Positions 33,240 to 41,980 of a DNA stretch of 64,000 nt are shown here, one piece after another. Each line of letters opens with the position of its first letter. The stretch's first letter is position 1. The position numbers were made by a program, and so were the translations under genes. Under the pieces are notes generated by a model that saw only the letters and a program-made list of their open reading frames with translations, was not told where the DNA came from and did no database searches. The stretch is from Sphingopyxis sp. LC363 (GTDB taxonomy: Bacteria > Pseudomonadota > Alphaproteobacteria > Sphingomonadales > Sphingomonadaceae), in contig NZ_JNFC01000009.1 in assembly GCF_000756385.1 (NCBI RefSeq), forward strand, positions 21,848-85,847, in the 5' to 3' direction.

Positions 33240-35611
33240 TCAACTCCGTCCCTTTCCGAACCAACCATGGTGTCTTCTGCCGCTGTCGCCGCGATATTGT
33301 CCGCGCTTGCCAGCAACCCCAGTCTCATTCCGATCGAGCGATCCAAGCCAGCGCGAATGTCCGCGGCGGTGGTGCCAGTTAGTTCCGCAGCGGTAAGGCC
33401 GAGCAGTTTTATCATCAGCACCCGAAGTTTTGAGACATATGGCAGGAAGTCGCGATTTGCCCGATTGTTCGGCATCAGTGCTTCAATGGCGTCGAGCGCC
33501 CAAAGCGAGGTTACCCAGCATTCCATAAAGTCGACCGGCATTTCGCTATACTCTCGTGCCATCATGAGCCGCGAGATAGCTGGCGATTTACCGCCAAAGA
33601 ATGCGACGAGCGCCCGTGCGACCAGTCGGGGCCATGACTGGGGTGCGCTCGAGCAATCGAGCCCCTTGGGGAGATCGTTGCAGCGCGCCTTGAAGAGCAG
33701 GAGCAGGATCCAATAGCGAAGACGGAGGACCTCGGCTGATCCGATGGCATCCCCGTCATCTTCGATTTCCTCTGCATAGGCCCAGATATAATATTCGAAC
33801 TCTTTGGCATCTATTTTCCGACGCTCGACGGGTTCCGGGTTGACCGAAGCTAGCGCTGCGGACTCGACGTCGGCATCCGGCACGTCATCTATATCATCCG
33901 TTTCTTCGCCCATATCGAGCCAGCCGTCATCGTCGCGATCGGCGCTGGGCTCACTGCGCCCGGTCAACAGATTGAGGAAATCGCGAATGCTGTCGGTGTA
34001 GGTGCCCGCGAGACTATTGGCTCCGTTCCCACTCCCCCGCGCACTGCCTGGGCGCGCTTCGGTGAATTCCTCATAGCTGAGATTTGTGGGGTCCGCCGCC
34101 GCCCCGACTTCTTTCGGTTCTCGCGGGCGGGCGCTTGCGATCGCGGCACCCTCTTTGCTCTGCGAGAAATCGGCCCGGACCAGCGTTTCGAATGCTTCGT
34201 GCATCCATAGCTCAAAATCGGTTCCATCGGTGAATTGAGAAAGCGCACGAGCAACGCGGCCGCTGGCTGCTTCCCGGCGACTTTCTCTCAGCGCCTGACG
34301 GTGCGAAACATGGGCCGTCGTTGACACAAATTCGCCGCGGACAATGCGCGCAAAGAACAGCTTCTGCTGAAGTTCCGAGGTGATCGGCACTGCTAGTCGA
34401 GAGCCCGCGCTTGCAAAGGACGCCGCTGGAATGTCGTCTAGCAGTGCGCCGGCACGGTCTAGGAGCTGGATGATACCGTCTCCCGCATCGCCGATAGGTG
34501 GCTGCCAGAACAGGGAACCTTGATCCGTTTCAAAGGAGCCAGGACGCCGCGCCTCCAAGATCGCCAGCGGGATTTCAGGCAGGTCTTCGCGGTCCGCCAA
34601 TTGGGAAAGCTCAAGCCGATCAGCGTCGATCCAGCGATCGAGGCCCAATGCTTTGACTGCGGTCCCCGCGGGCAGCCGCCGATAGACGCAGGCCTCCGCG
34701 TTGCTGCCGGCGCTACTAAGCGCCGCAGTCGTGCAATTCGCGCTCCCAAAAAGGATATGGTCATGATGCTTCGTCAGCGCGACGAAGACTTTCGCATGAG
34801 TGAAGCGCGAGTTCGGGGAATTGAGATCTACGAGCCGAACCTTTTTTGCGAAGGCAGCTTCGGCGGGGAATTCGTGGTGTTCGCTGTCGATAGGAAGGAT
34901 GATTTCTTTGGGCGAGAGCTCCGCCGCCAATTCAGAAAGGGCGCTGAGGTTGCTATCCCAATAAGGGCTGACAACGAGCAGCTTCCGCACCTTCTCGTTG
35001 CCGATCCATTCCACAAACTGGTTCGAAATTCCGCGATCGGTTGATGAAGGAAGAAAGCCAATCGCAGAGCCGTCGTCGAGTTCCTTGAGCGGCGCTCCGA
35101 CCGGCCCTTCCAGCCACGGCGCCCGTTCGCGTGCCCAGCGCAGCGCATCTCGTGCGGGCGACGCTTCCTCTGAAACTAAGGAGTTCAGATACTGCCAGAT
35201 GGCGCGTAGGATTTCACGTTCGGGTCCATCTTCATTGCCAGACTCGATCTCGATGGCGATTTCCACGTTTCCGCCGAGGCCGGCGCCGGTGGCGTTGGCC
35301 GAGCTGACAAATGCCCTTCCCGTTTCGCGACCGAGTTGCAGAATGATCTTCGGGTGGAAGATGCCGTCACTCGCTGGTGGGCTATGGAGTGCGTAATCGC
35401 GGCCGAGCGCGACGGGCAATCTCGAGCCGTCGGTAAGCGCCATAGCCGCCATGCGATCGTCGGCCACCAAGAGAAGATTGTTGGCGCCGCTGGCCCTAAG
35501 CTGCGGCAGCAGGATTTCTTCAACCGCCGCGAATTCGACCGCGAATGTGGTTGTGATGGCACTATGAAAAGGCTTGCGGGGTCGACGGCCCAACCGTTCA
35601 GGTAGTTTCAT
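33236..35611 (-). CDS. Double phospholipase-D-like protein, candidate nuclease of an unknown system
   Basis: A 791-residue protein with two PLD-type half sites. The first is FHPKIILQLG followed by AFVSSANATG (near residues 85-110). The second is FTHAKVFVAL followed by ILFGSANCTTA (near 278-305). Each has the HxK and the S-x-N element of the HKD superfamily, so a complete two-half active site is likely. The middle and C-terminal parts contain LWMHEAFETLVRADF, an acidic DDIDDVPDADVE linker and a helical end. PLD-fold proteins of this size occur as nuclease parts of phage-defence operons such as DISARM drmC and Mokosh, but the partners here are not those of either system. It is coupled to both neighbours. 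Confidence 0.75.
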   Translation of the reverse strand: MKLPERLGRRPRKPFHSAITTTFAVEFAAVEEILLPQLRASGANNLLLVADDRMAAMALTDGSRLPVALGRDYALHSPPASDGIFHPKIILQLGRETGRAFVSSANATGAGLGGNVEIAIEIESGNEDGPEREILRAIWQYLNSLVSEEASPARDALRWARERAPWLEGPVGAPLKELDDGSAIGFLPSSTDRGISNQFVEWIGNEKVRKLLVVSPYWDSNLSALSELAAELSPKEIILPIDSEHHEFPAEAAFAKKVRLVDLNSPNSRFTHAKVFVALTKHHDHILFGSANCTTAALSSAGSNAEACVYRRLPAGTAVKALGLDRWIDADRLELSQLADREDLPEIPLAILEARRPGSFETDQGSLFWQPPIGDAGDGIIQLLDRAGALLDDIPAASFASAGSRLAVPITSELQQKLFFARIVRGEFVSTTAHVSHRQALRESRREAASGRVARALSQFTDGTDFELWMHEAFETLVRADFSQSKEGAAIASARPREPKEVGAAADPTNLSYEEFTEARPGSARGSGNGANSLAGTYTDSIRDFLNLLTGRSEPSADRDDDGWLDMGEETDDIDDVPDADVESAALASVNPEPVERRKIDAKEFEYYIWAYAEEIEDDGDAIGSAEVLRLRYWILLLLFKARCNDLPKGLDCSSAPQSWPRLVARALVAFFGGKSPAISRLMMAREYSEMPVDFMECWVTSLWALDAIEALMPNNRANRDFLPYVSKLRVLMIKLLGLTAAELTGTTAADIRAGLDRSIGMRLGLLASADNIAATAAEDTMVGSERDGVE

Positions 35612-37122
35612 GCGGCTGCCTCCAGCAAGGGAAGCGCGCGCGAAGTCGGACCATCTTCATTCAAGAGGTGAATGTCTTCAAGAAACTGGATCGCAGGCAT
35701 AAGGCGAGGTGTCGTCGCGACCGGCTGATAGTTTTTGAGATAGATCAGTCGGCCGTCCCGTACCTCGAACAGGAAGGTATAATCTCGCTGCCGGCGCAGC
35801 TTCTGCATCGCAACCCAGCTATGACGTCGAACTACACGTTCGATCATATAGTCGGCGATCTTCTCGATGACGGTCTGATCTTCCTCCGAGGCCAGCCAGT
35901 TTAGCTCGGTGCGCAGAGAATGCGCCATGCCGCGGAGAGGAAAGCCTCGATTGATCCGGTCAGCGAGATCGGGACGGTCCAAGGTCCGTTGATGGAGCGC
36001 CGCCATGAGCTGAACGGCCGCCATCGCCTTCTCATCAGGGGCGCCGCGCCAGTTTGTAATCTGGTTCCAGGTCTCTCTAAAGTCGTAGGTCTCGCGGACA
36101 TTCCTAGACCGGAATTCACGCCATGATCCGGCGAATCCCAGCTCGGATTGCGACGTGAGCTCGTCGACGACTTGCGCGCGGATTTCGAGAATCGGCAATC
36201 CGCCGTCGGCGGAATTGAGCAGCGAGAGGGCCCAAGCCAGCAGGGACGCGGCCGCCACCTGCATCAGGTCCTGACAGTTGTAGACTTCCCAGTTCAGTCG
36301 TTGAGCCTCAAGCTCGGCGGGCAGAGGATCCGCGGGCACATCGAAGAGGTGCCATCGGACATCTTCCGGTCCGGGAGCCGCTTCGATGGCGCGCGCTGTA
36401 TGGAGGACGAGCCGCAGCGATGCGCTTCGACTGTGCGCGTTCTCCGAGGCAGTGTCACCTTCGGCGAAAAGGAGCATTTCGTAAAATTCGCGCTCGGCGC
36501 CGTCTTCGTCGATTTCGGACGGAGCAATTGGGCTAAGGCGCTCGAGTTCGCGAGCACTCACGCTGGCGTCGGCGATCTTCTTCCTGAGCAGCTTTGCGAC
36601 GTCTGGGCCGATCGCATCGGCGAATAGGGTCGCGGCTCGCTTGCCGAGTTCGCGTGTGGCGACTTGGATGCCATGCTTATTGTAGGTGAAGAGCCCCATC
36701 TCTTCCATCTGGGAAAAATATGCGCCTCCGAAGACGCCAAGCGCTTGGCGCAAATATAGCTTCTGCGATCGATCGGTTGAAGCGGCGGCGGCGAAGTCGA
36801 TGACCTTCTTGTCTACGGCGAGCCGGCCATTTGCCCATTCCGTTCCGCCGACACCCGTCTCTTCGGCATATGCGGCGACGAGGGCGTAGAGCGCCTCAGC
36901 TTTGCGGAGCCAGGTTCGCCATGCCTCGAAATCGTCGGACGCTCCGCTACGCGCATAGGTTTCGCTGACCCAGCAATAATAGCAGTAATAGCGCATTCTG
37001 AGGGTAACATTGCTGATACCCGGCAAAAGGGCTTGGTAGAGCAGCACGCCGCTATTTTGGATGCCTAGGGGGTCTAGGCCGCGCTTGTCAGCCTTCTCCG
37101 TCCACTGCGGTAATAGGTCCAA
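35608..37122 (-). CDS. First gene of the PLD operon, unknown family
   Basis: A 504-residue protein from a TTG start at 37122 with an AGGGGG ribosome site. It opens LLPQWTEKADKRGLDPLGIQ. A stretch near residue 43 carries several Tyr/Cys (RMRYYCYYCWVSETYA). A long helical core contains WHLFDVPADPLPAELEAQRL and ends in LPLLEAAA. No catalytic motif or membrane segment is apparent and I do not recognise a family. Its last codon overlaps the PLD gene by 4 bp. It could be the target-recognition or regulatory subunit of a three-part system, an inference from operon structure alone. Confidence 0.7.
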   Translation of the reverse strand: MDLLPQWTEKADKRGLDPLGIQNSGVLLYQALLPGISNVTLRMRYYCYYCWVSETYARSGASDDFEAWRTWLRKAEALYALVAAYAEETGVGGTEWANGRLAVDKKVIDFAAAASTDRSQKLYLRQALGVFGGAYFSQMEEMGLFTYNKHGIQVATRELGKRAATLFADAIGPDVAKLLRKKIADASVSARELERLSPIAPSEIDEDGAEREFYEMLLFAEGDTASENAHSRSASLRLVLHTARAIEAAPGPEDVRWHLFDVPADPLPAELEAQRLNWEVYNCQDLMQVAAASLLAWALSLLNSADGGLPILEIRAQVVDELTSQSELGFAGSWREFRSRNVRETYDFRETWNQITNWRGAPDEKAMAAVQLMAALHQRTLDRPDLADRINRGFPLRGMAHSLRTELNWLASEEDQTVIEKIADYMIERVVRRHSWVAMQKLRRQRDYTFLFEVRDGRLIYLKNYQPVATTPRLMPAIQFLEDIHLLNEDGPTSRALPLLEAAA

Positions 37123-37349
37123 AATTTCCCCCTATTGAGGGCTCCAAGACTTGGTCCCCCTTATCGTATAAGACGTCTCGCGCGCCGTTTTCCGGAAGTT
37201 AGATCGAGACTGTGTAATCTGGCGTAGCGCCCCCAGACGCTGCCTCGACATATCGAATTTGGATCGCAGCGCCATGAAGATTTGCGCCGTTGCGGAACGA
37301 TATCGAGCGCGACGGTGCGGCCAAAAGGTAGTGCTAGCCCGAAGTGAGG

Positions 37350-38021
37350 TCAGTTGGTGATTGCAAGCTCAATCAGGTTTCGGCTGATATCCCTTGAATG
37401 CGCGACGAGGCTGCGCGTGTGTTCGCGCAGCATGAGCTGCCCGATGATCCCTTCGACATAGGCCGGGTTGGTCTTGTCGATGACTTCCAGCGCAGTCTTG
37501 CATTTGTCAGGCGGGCATTGCTTGAGGGCCGATAGCACGTAGTCGGACCCAAAATGCTCAGCGACCGCGGCGAGATCGAACATGTCTCGCGGTTGGAGAC
37601 TCCAACCGCGATAGAACACCTTTTTTGCAATAATTTCTGCCGGAGTTTCAAGCGCGACAGCGTGACCTCGTACATCGGTCGCTGCGGTCGGGTCGAGCAG
37701 GATATTGTCGCAGCAAATGAAGTCGATTTCGCCCAACTCCTCATATGCGAGCTTTAAGACATCCGTGCCGGCCTGATAGCTATCGGGAGCCCGTTCGAGT
37801 TTGATACCCTGTGTTTCCGGGTTCAAAAACGGTAAATATTGTGGATCGTCCAGAAACAGATCGATGTCGTGACTCTCCCGATGGTCGATCTGCAGCATGA
37901 GCGCAGTCCCGCCGCCAAAACTCCAACTGGGTGAAAAGCCGTTCGCTTCGTTGAAGTGCTTCAGGATATCGATTGCGAGATCGAAAAGGGCCGGCCATTC
38001 GCTTGGCCGCTTCTCGGGCAC
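37350..38021 (-). CDS. AbiEii-type nucleotidyltransferase toxin
   Basis: A 223-residue protein of the AbiEii/AbiGii toxin group. SWSFGGGTALMLQIDHRESHDIDLFL (as GGGTAL then SHDIDLF) is the polymerase-beta-like GG...D-x-D motif that binds metal and nucleotide. Later TPAEIIAKKVFYRGW and PRDMFDLAAVAEHFG match the family's helical part that carries the conserved KK...R and D motif. AbiEii toxins are type IV or nucleotidylating toxins usually paired with an AbiEi antitoxin. Here the upstream partner is only 88 residues. The gap between the two genes is 4 bp, so they are co-transcribed. Confidence 0.85.
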   Translation of the reverse strand: MPEKRPSEWPALFDLAIDILKHFNEANGFSPSWSFGGGTALMLQIDHRESHDIDLFLDDPQYLPFLNPETQGIKLERAPDSYQAGTDVLKLAYEELGEIDFICCDNILLDPTAATDVRGHAVALETPAEIIAKKVFYRGWSLQPRDMFDLAAVAEHFGSDYVLSALKQCPPDKCKTALEVIDKTNPAYVEGIIGQLMLREHTRSLVAHSRDISRNLIELAITN

Positions 38022-38025
38022 GGCG

Positions 38026-38292
38026 TCAGGCCGCCAGCGGCAATGCGTAACCCGAAAGCTGGGAGACTTGCTCAGCGACTTGGCTCGCTAGTTGCTCATC
38101 CACATTCATGGCCCACATGAACTGCTTCTGGACCTGAAGCGGAACTTCGGAGAAGAATGCGAAAACTGGCGCATTAAAGCTAATCGCGCTATCGGAATCG
38201 ACGATCATAGCGGCAAGCTGATGTGCAGAAACAGCCGCCCCGTAAGGGGCGTTCACCGTAGTAAGCACTTGAGTTACAGCGTTTGCCATCAT
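38026..38292 (-). CDS. Small partner of the AbiEii toxin, putative antitoxin
   Basis: An 88-residue protein (starts MMANAVTQVLTTVNAPYGAA). It is much shorter than AbiEi antitoxins (~200 aa with winged helix) and has no visible HTH. It is hydrophobic-rich with SEVPLQVQKQFMWAMNVDEQ. Position directly before the toxin, 4 bp away, and the same direction make it the natural antitoxin candidate. I do not recognise a family. Confidence 0.6.
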   Translation of the reverse strand: MMANAVTQVLTTVNAPYGAAVSAHQLAAMIVDSDSAISFNAPVFAFFSEVPLQVQKQFMWAMNVDEQLASQVAEQVSQLSGYALPLAA

Positions 38293-38486
38293 CCGACTCT
38301 TAACGCGACCCTCTCTGGATCGTTGCTCCTATATAGCTCTGAGCTGTTATCAAAACAAGAATGGCGGCTTTCCTGGGCAAACCCGGCTCAAATTCCGCTG
38401 CGTCGGAGCTTATCTGTAACCGCAAAACATGCAGAAACTTGCCGTTCTTGGGTGTTTCCTGTATGTTCGCATCGAAGGATTGGCCC

Positions 38487-38696
38487 ATGAATGACGACGA
38501 CAATTTCGCGAGGCGACTCTACGATCCGTCGCACCCGCTGTACGTTTCGTCAGCAGCGGAGGATGGACTCGCACGACTAACCAAGAACCGTGGCGACATG
38601 AAGGAGCTTGGGCCTTGGGGTGCGCGCCTCTTGTATGCCGGGCTGGCGGTAGTTGCCGCCTATTTCGGGTTCATCCTTGTCTTCGGAACACATTGA
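38487..38696 (+). CDS. Small membrane protein
   Basis: A 69-residue protein beginning MNDDDNFARRLYDPSHPLYV and ending in one hydrophobic segment, GARLLYAGLAVVAAYFGFIL. AAGGA is eight bases before the ATG at 38487, which I prefer to upstream in-frame starts. It converges on traG. Small single-span proteins like this near T4SS genes may be entry-exclusion or accessory proteins, but nothing in the sequence proves that. Confidence 0.55.
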   Translation: MNDDDNFARRLYDPSHPLYVSSAAEDGLARLTKNRGDMKELGPWGARLLYAGLAVVAAYFGFILVFGTH

Positions 38697-38699
38697 CCA

Positions 38700-38725
38700 C
38701 GGCCAGCGGTTAATTCCGCTGGCCG
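38700..38725. terminator. 10-bp hairpin between converging genes
   Basis: CGGCCAGCGG pairs perfectly with CCGCTGGCCG around TTAATT. It lies 4 bp past the small membrane gene and 7 bp from the traG stop. It may stop transcription from both sides, although no U-tract follows. Confidence 0.6.
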
Positions 38726-38731
38726 CGGGCG

Positions 38732-41700
38732 TCAGCGCTTGCGACCCTTCCCGCCACGCGGCTTTGGATCATGTTCGATGTGAAGATGATTGTTCGCCGG
38801 ATTGTCGCGGAACGTCTCAAAATTGACGTCATAGTCCGGTCCGAGGCGTTCGCGAACATCGCGAGCCCACTGGCGGCCCTGCGCAATGCTGATGTCATTC
38901 CCGCGCAGATCAAGCCCCTTCCCTTCGGGATGCAAACTACCGCGAGAATGCTGACTGTCGCGGGCAGACGTTACGATGCGCTGCGGCAACCCGAGCGCGT
39001 GAGCCGAGGCAGCAGCGGCGGTCAACGCCGGCGCCATGCTCGAGTCCATTGAATTGAGATTTGCCCCGCCCTTAACGCCGAGGCCGGCGGCGGCGGCTAC
39101 TCCTCCCAGATTTACCCGGTGCCCGCCGAGAGGCGCGTCCGCCGCGTTATCGAGCCCGAGCGCCCTCATCGCCGACGCCACGCCTGGCATGGTGCGGATG
39201 ACCCACGAATCGTTCCGAGCCTCCGCCGTTGCACCCAGGCTGTCTGCCTGCCGCCGATCGCCGAGCAAGGTTGCCCTCATGCCGTGACCATATTCATCGA
39301 GGCGCGCGACGCTCCCATCGAGTCGACCGCTCACATTATCCTCGAGCGCTACGTCACGTGCCGTACCGGAAACATCGACCGCAGGGCCGCGCGCTGCGAT
39401 CTCGGCCATACCGGCAGCGCCGATCGCGCGTATGTCGTCGGCGGTAGAGAACGAGGGTCCCACAATCGTGCCGGCAGGAGCGTCCGGAACCACGCCGAGG
39501 TCGCGGTGCATCTGATCAACGCGATCGTCCATGAACTGCTTCAGCAAAGCGTCTTGCGTCATCGCCTGCGTCGTCGTCATGTTGACCAGGCCCGGGTGAT
39601 AGCTCTGATCGAGATGACGATTTTGCGGGTCCATCATTGCAGTTTGAGCATAGCGGACGAATTCCTGGCTCAAATTCTTGTTCAAGGCATAGCCGTCGCG
39701 CTCGAACTGCGAGAATTCGCTCGACCAACGCTGATACCGTTCTTCCGCGCGCGAAGCTTCCTCGCTGAGGCTTTGTGAGTGCCTCAGATCCTGCGATACT
39801 TCCTGCCCCAGACCACGGACCTGACTGTCGGTCGACGACGTGGTTGCACGATAGAAGCTCTCGCGCGCTTGCCGAGCAGCCTCCGAATTCGATTCCCTTT
39901 CAAGCCACTGATAGGCGTCAGTGTTTGCGTTCTGAGTTGAAACGCCCTGTTCTGTGTTCCTTCTGTCGCTCGAATTGCCGTCGATGCCGATCTTCCCATC
40001 GACTTGACCTGAGAGCGGCCCGCGTTTTCCACTTACCGCACCCGACGCACCAACTCCCGCCCTTCCGGTCAACACCGTATCACGAGCCAATTTATCCGCT
40101 TCGCTTTTCGTCATGCCAAATTGGGTCTGAAGCGTATTCGACCACTGTGACGAAAGATCTTGGACCTGAGCGATCGACGACTGCAGCGAGCGACCTTCTT
40201 CGGTTGTTGAGCTCGCCGACGTCTGCGCCGTGTCGAACAGCCGCGCCGATTCCGTGCGCGTCGTCGCCCAGCTATCGTTCGCCGCAACGCGCTTCTGCTC
40301 GACGACACCCGACCCTTGGCTAAGCCCCTTCTGCAGCTGCGACCCATAATCCTTGCTCGCCGAGATCGCGAAGCCAAGGTTCGAAATGCCCTGACTAGTG
40401 TCGTAAGCGAAACTTCCATCTTCGTTATAACGCATGAACGCGCCATCCCCGGCGCGCTGCTGGATGGTCGCGGCGCCAGTGCTGAAGCTCGGGGCTGTCG
40501 TGTACTGGTCCCGCTGCAGCGTGTTGACTTGCCGGTTCATCAGCGAAGCGTTGCCGTACGAATAATTGCCCGTGGTCGCTTCGGCCGCGGCCTGCTCAGC
40601 CGCATTCTGGCTTGGCGAGAGAAAGCTCGCGGAATGCGACGCGATCGCCATTGCGCCTTTCGCCATGCCGGCAGCGATGAACGGCACGGACATGATCATA
40701 TAGCCGGCGAGCGCGCCGACGTCCTGGTTGACAGCCGAGATGCCGGAGAAGTTGGCGGCCGTCATCCCACCATTCGCGCCCCACGATGCAAGAGAATCCT
40801 GCCAACGCGACATGAAGATCATGTTCAAAATGACGAACAGCGGCCCCCAGGCAGCCAGATAGAAGAAGCCCGTGATATAGCCTTTGGCAACGGTCATGCC
40901 GTTGGTGGGCAGCAGCATCAGCAGGAACAGGATTGGGAAGAGCGAGTAGAAAACGACCGTCAGAACGATGTTCAGCAAGGGAACCCATTTCATCGCGCCC
41001 GACGCGATCGTCGAATAGGTATTGCGGGTCTGAATGTCCGCGCGAGTCTGCGCGAACGCATCGATCGAACCCTGCGCGGATCCGCTAGCAAAGCTGTCGC
41101 GCGCCTCCGTCAGCGCATTGATGAACATCGCCTGCCGAACGAGCTGACCGCTGCTCGAGCCCATTCCTGCGGCGTTCATATTACTGATGTCGTTGTTCAG
41201 GCGGGTCGACGCTTGCGCAACCGGAATGCCGGGGAAGAACTGAGCTGCAATTTTGGGAGCTGCGATGGCGTAGTAGTTGCTCCAGCCATTGCGAATGAAA
41301 TTGTAGGCCGTCTCGCAGGTGACGATGCCCGATGTGCCATCGGGATAGATATACTGCTGCGAAAGCGCGACCGACCCCGGCCCCATCGCAGTGAGCAGAT
41401 CCGAGGACTTCAGGGTGTCGTCATAGGTTTTGCGGCCGAGCAGGATGTCATAAAAGACGCACTGCTTGAAATGCTCGTTCAGGTTGGTCGCATAGACCGG
41501 ATCGTCGATCCTCAGGCCCTGCGTAGCATCGAGCAACTTCGCGCCATAGATCATGCCTCCGGTCGAATAATTGAGCACTTGGGGCATGGCGAACACGGTC
41601 TCGGCGGCTCGCGTGAGATAATCGCCGATCTGGCTGGTGAAGCCGGCGACCAGGCCGAGGCCGACCGGAACATTGTCGACGACCGCCGCCGTCACGCCTG

Positions 41701-41956
41701 GGTTGGTGCGATCGGTAACTTTTACCGAGATCGTGGGCACCATGACGACCAAATACATCAGGGTCGCCTGCATGAACCATTTGAGGAGCGCCCGCGGATC
41801 CATATTCCACGCCGTGACGAGGAGCGCCCAGGTGAACGCCATGACCATGACAACGCGAATGAGGCCACGGTAACCACCGGAGCCTGACCACGACGCCACC
41901 GCGTTGAAGACGTTGACGAGATACTCCCCGCCCCCGACCGTGAACACCTCGATCAT
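38732..41956 (-). CDS. traG: Mating-pair stabilisation protein TraG with C-terminal peptidase-like domain
   Basis: A 1074-residue F-type TraG. The N-terminal TraG_N part has several membrane segments, for example GLIRVVMVMAFTWALLVTAW near residue 30 and WVPLLNIVLTVVFYSLFPIL near 325. A long polar, coiled middle (450-950) follows, as in F TraG, which stabilises mating pairs and contributes to pilus assembly and entry exclusion. The last ~100 residues resemble an M15-type peptidoglycan peptidase: SRGSLHPEGKGLDLRG with H-x6-D spacing and NNHLHIEHDP with the H-x-H metal site. It is the last gene of the tra operon. The domain fusion is less usual than canonical F TraG. Confidence 0.88.
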   Translation of the reverse strand: MIEVFTVGGGEYLVNVFNAVASWSGSGGYRGLIRVVMVMAFTWALLVTAWNMDPRALLKWFMQATLMYLVVMVPTISVKVTDRTNPGVTAAVVDNVPVGLGLVAGFTSQIGDYLTRAAETVFAMPQVLNYSTGGMIYGAKLLDATQGLRIDDPVYATNLNEHFKQCVFYDILLGRKTYDDTLKSSDLLTAMGPGSVALSQQYIYPDGTSGIVTCETAYNFIRNGWSNYYAIAAPKIAAQFFPGIPVAQASTRLNNDISNMNAAGMGSSSGQLVRQAMFINALTEARDSFASGSAQGSIDAFAQTRADIQTRNTYSTIASGAMKWVPLLNIVLTVVFYSLFPILFLLMLLPTNGMTVAKGYITGFFYLAAWGPLFVILNMIFMSRWQDSLASWGANGGMTAANFSGISAVNQDVGALAGYMIMSVPFIAAGMAKGAMAIASHSASFLSPSQNAAEQAAAEATTGNYSYGNASLMNRQVNTLQRDQYTTAPSFSTGAATIQQRAGDGAFMRYNEDGSFAYDTSQGISNLGFAISASKDYGSQLQKGLSQGSGVVEQKRVAANDSWATTRTESARLFDTAQTSASSTTEEGRSLQSSIAQVQDLSSQWSNTLQTQFGMTKSEADKLARDTVLTGRAGVGASGAVSGKRGPLSGQVDGKIGIDGNSSDRRNTEQGVSTQNANTDAYQWLERESNSEAARQARESFYRATTSSTDSQVRGLGQEVSQDLRHSQSLSEEASRAEERYQRWSSEFSQFERDGYALNKNLSQEFVRYAQTAMMDPQNRHLDQSYHPGLVNMTTTQAMTQDALLKQFMDDRVDQMHRDLGVVPDAPAGTIVGPSFSTADDIRAIGAAGMAEIAARGPAVDVSGTARDVALEDNVSGRLDGSVARLDEYGHGMRATLLGDRRQADSLGATAEARNDSWVIRTMPGVASAMRALGLDNAADAPLGGHRVNLGGVAAAAGLGVKGGANLNSMDSSMAPALTAAAASAHALGLPQRIVTSARDSQHSRGSLHPEGKGLDLRGNDISIAQGRQWARDVRERLGPDYDVNFETFRDNPANNHLHIEHDPKPRGGKGRKR

Positions 41957-41980
41957 CGCACGCGCTCCTTCAGCCCGGAA

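Noticed and set aside
40316..41887. Plus-strand open frame of 523 codons inside traG
   Set aside because: Antisense to a well-supported traG; no ribosome site and no recognisable motif.
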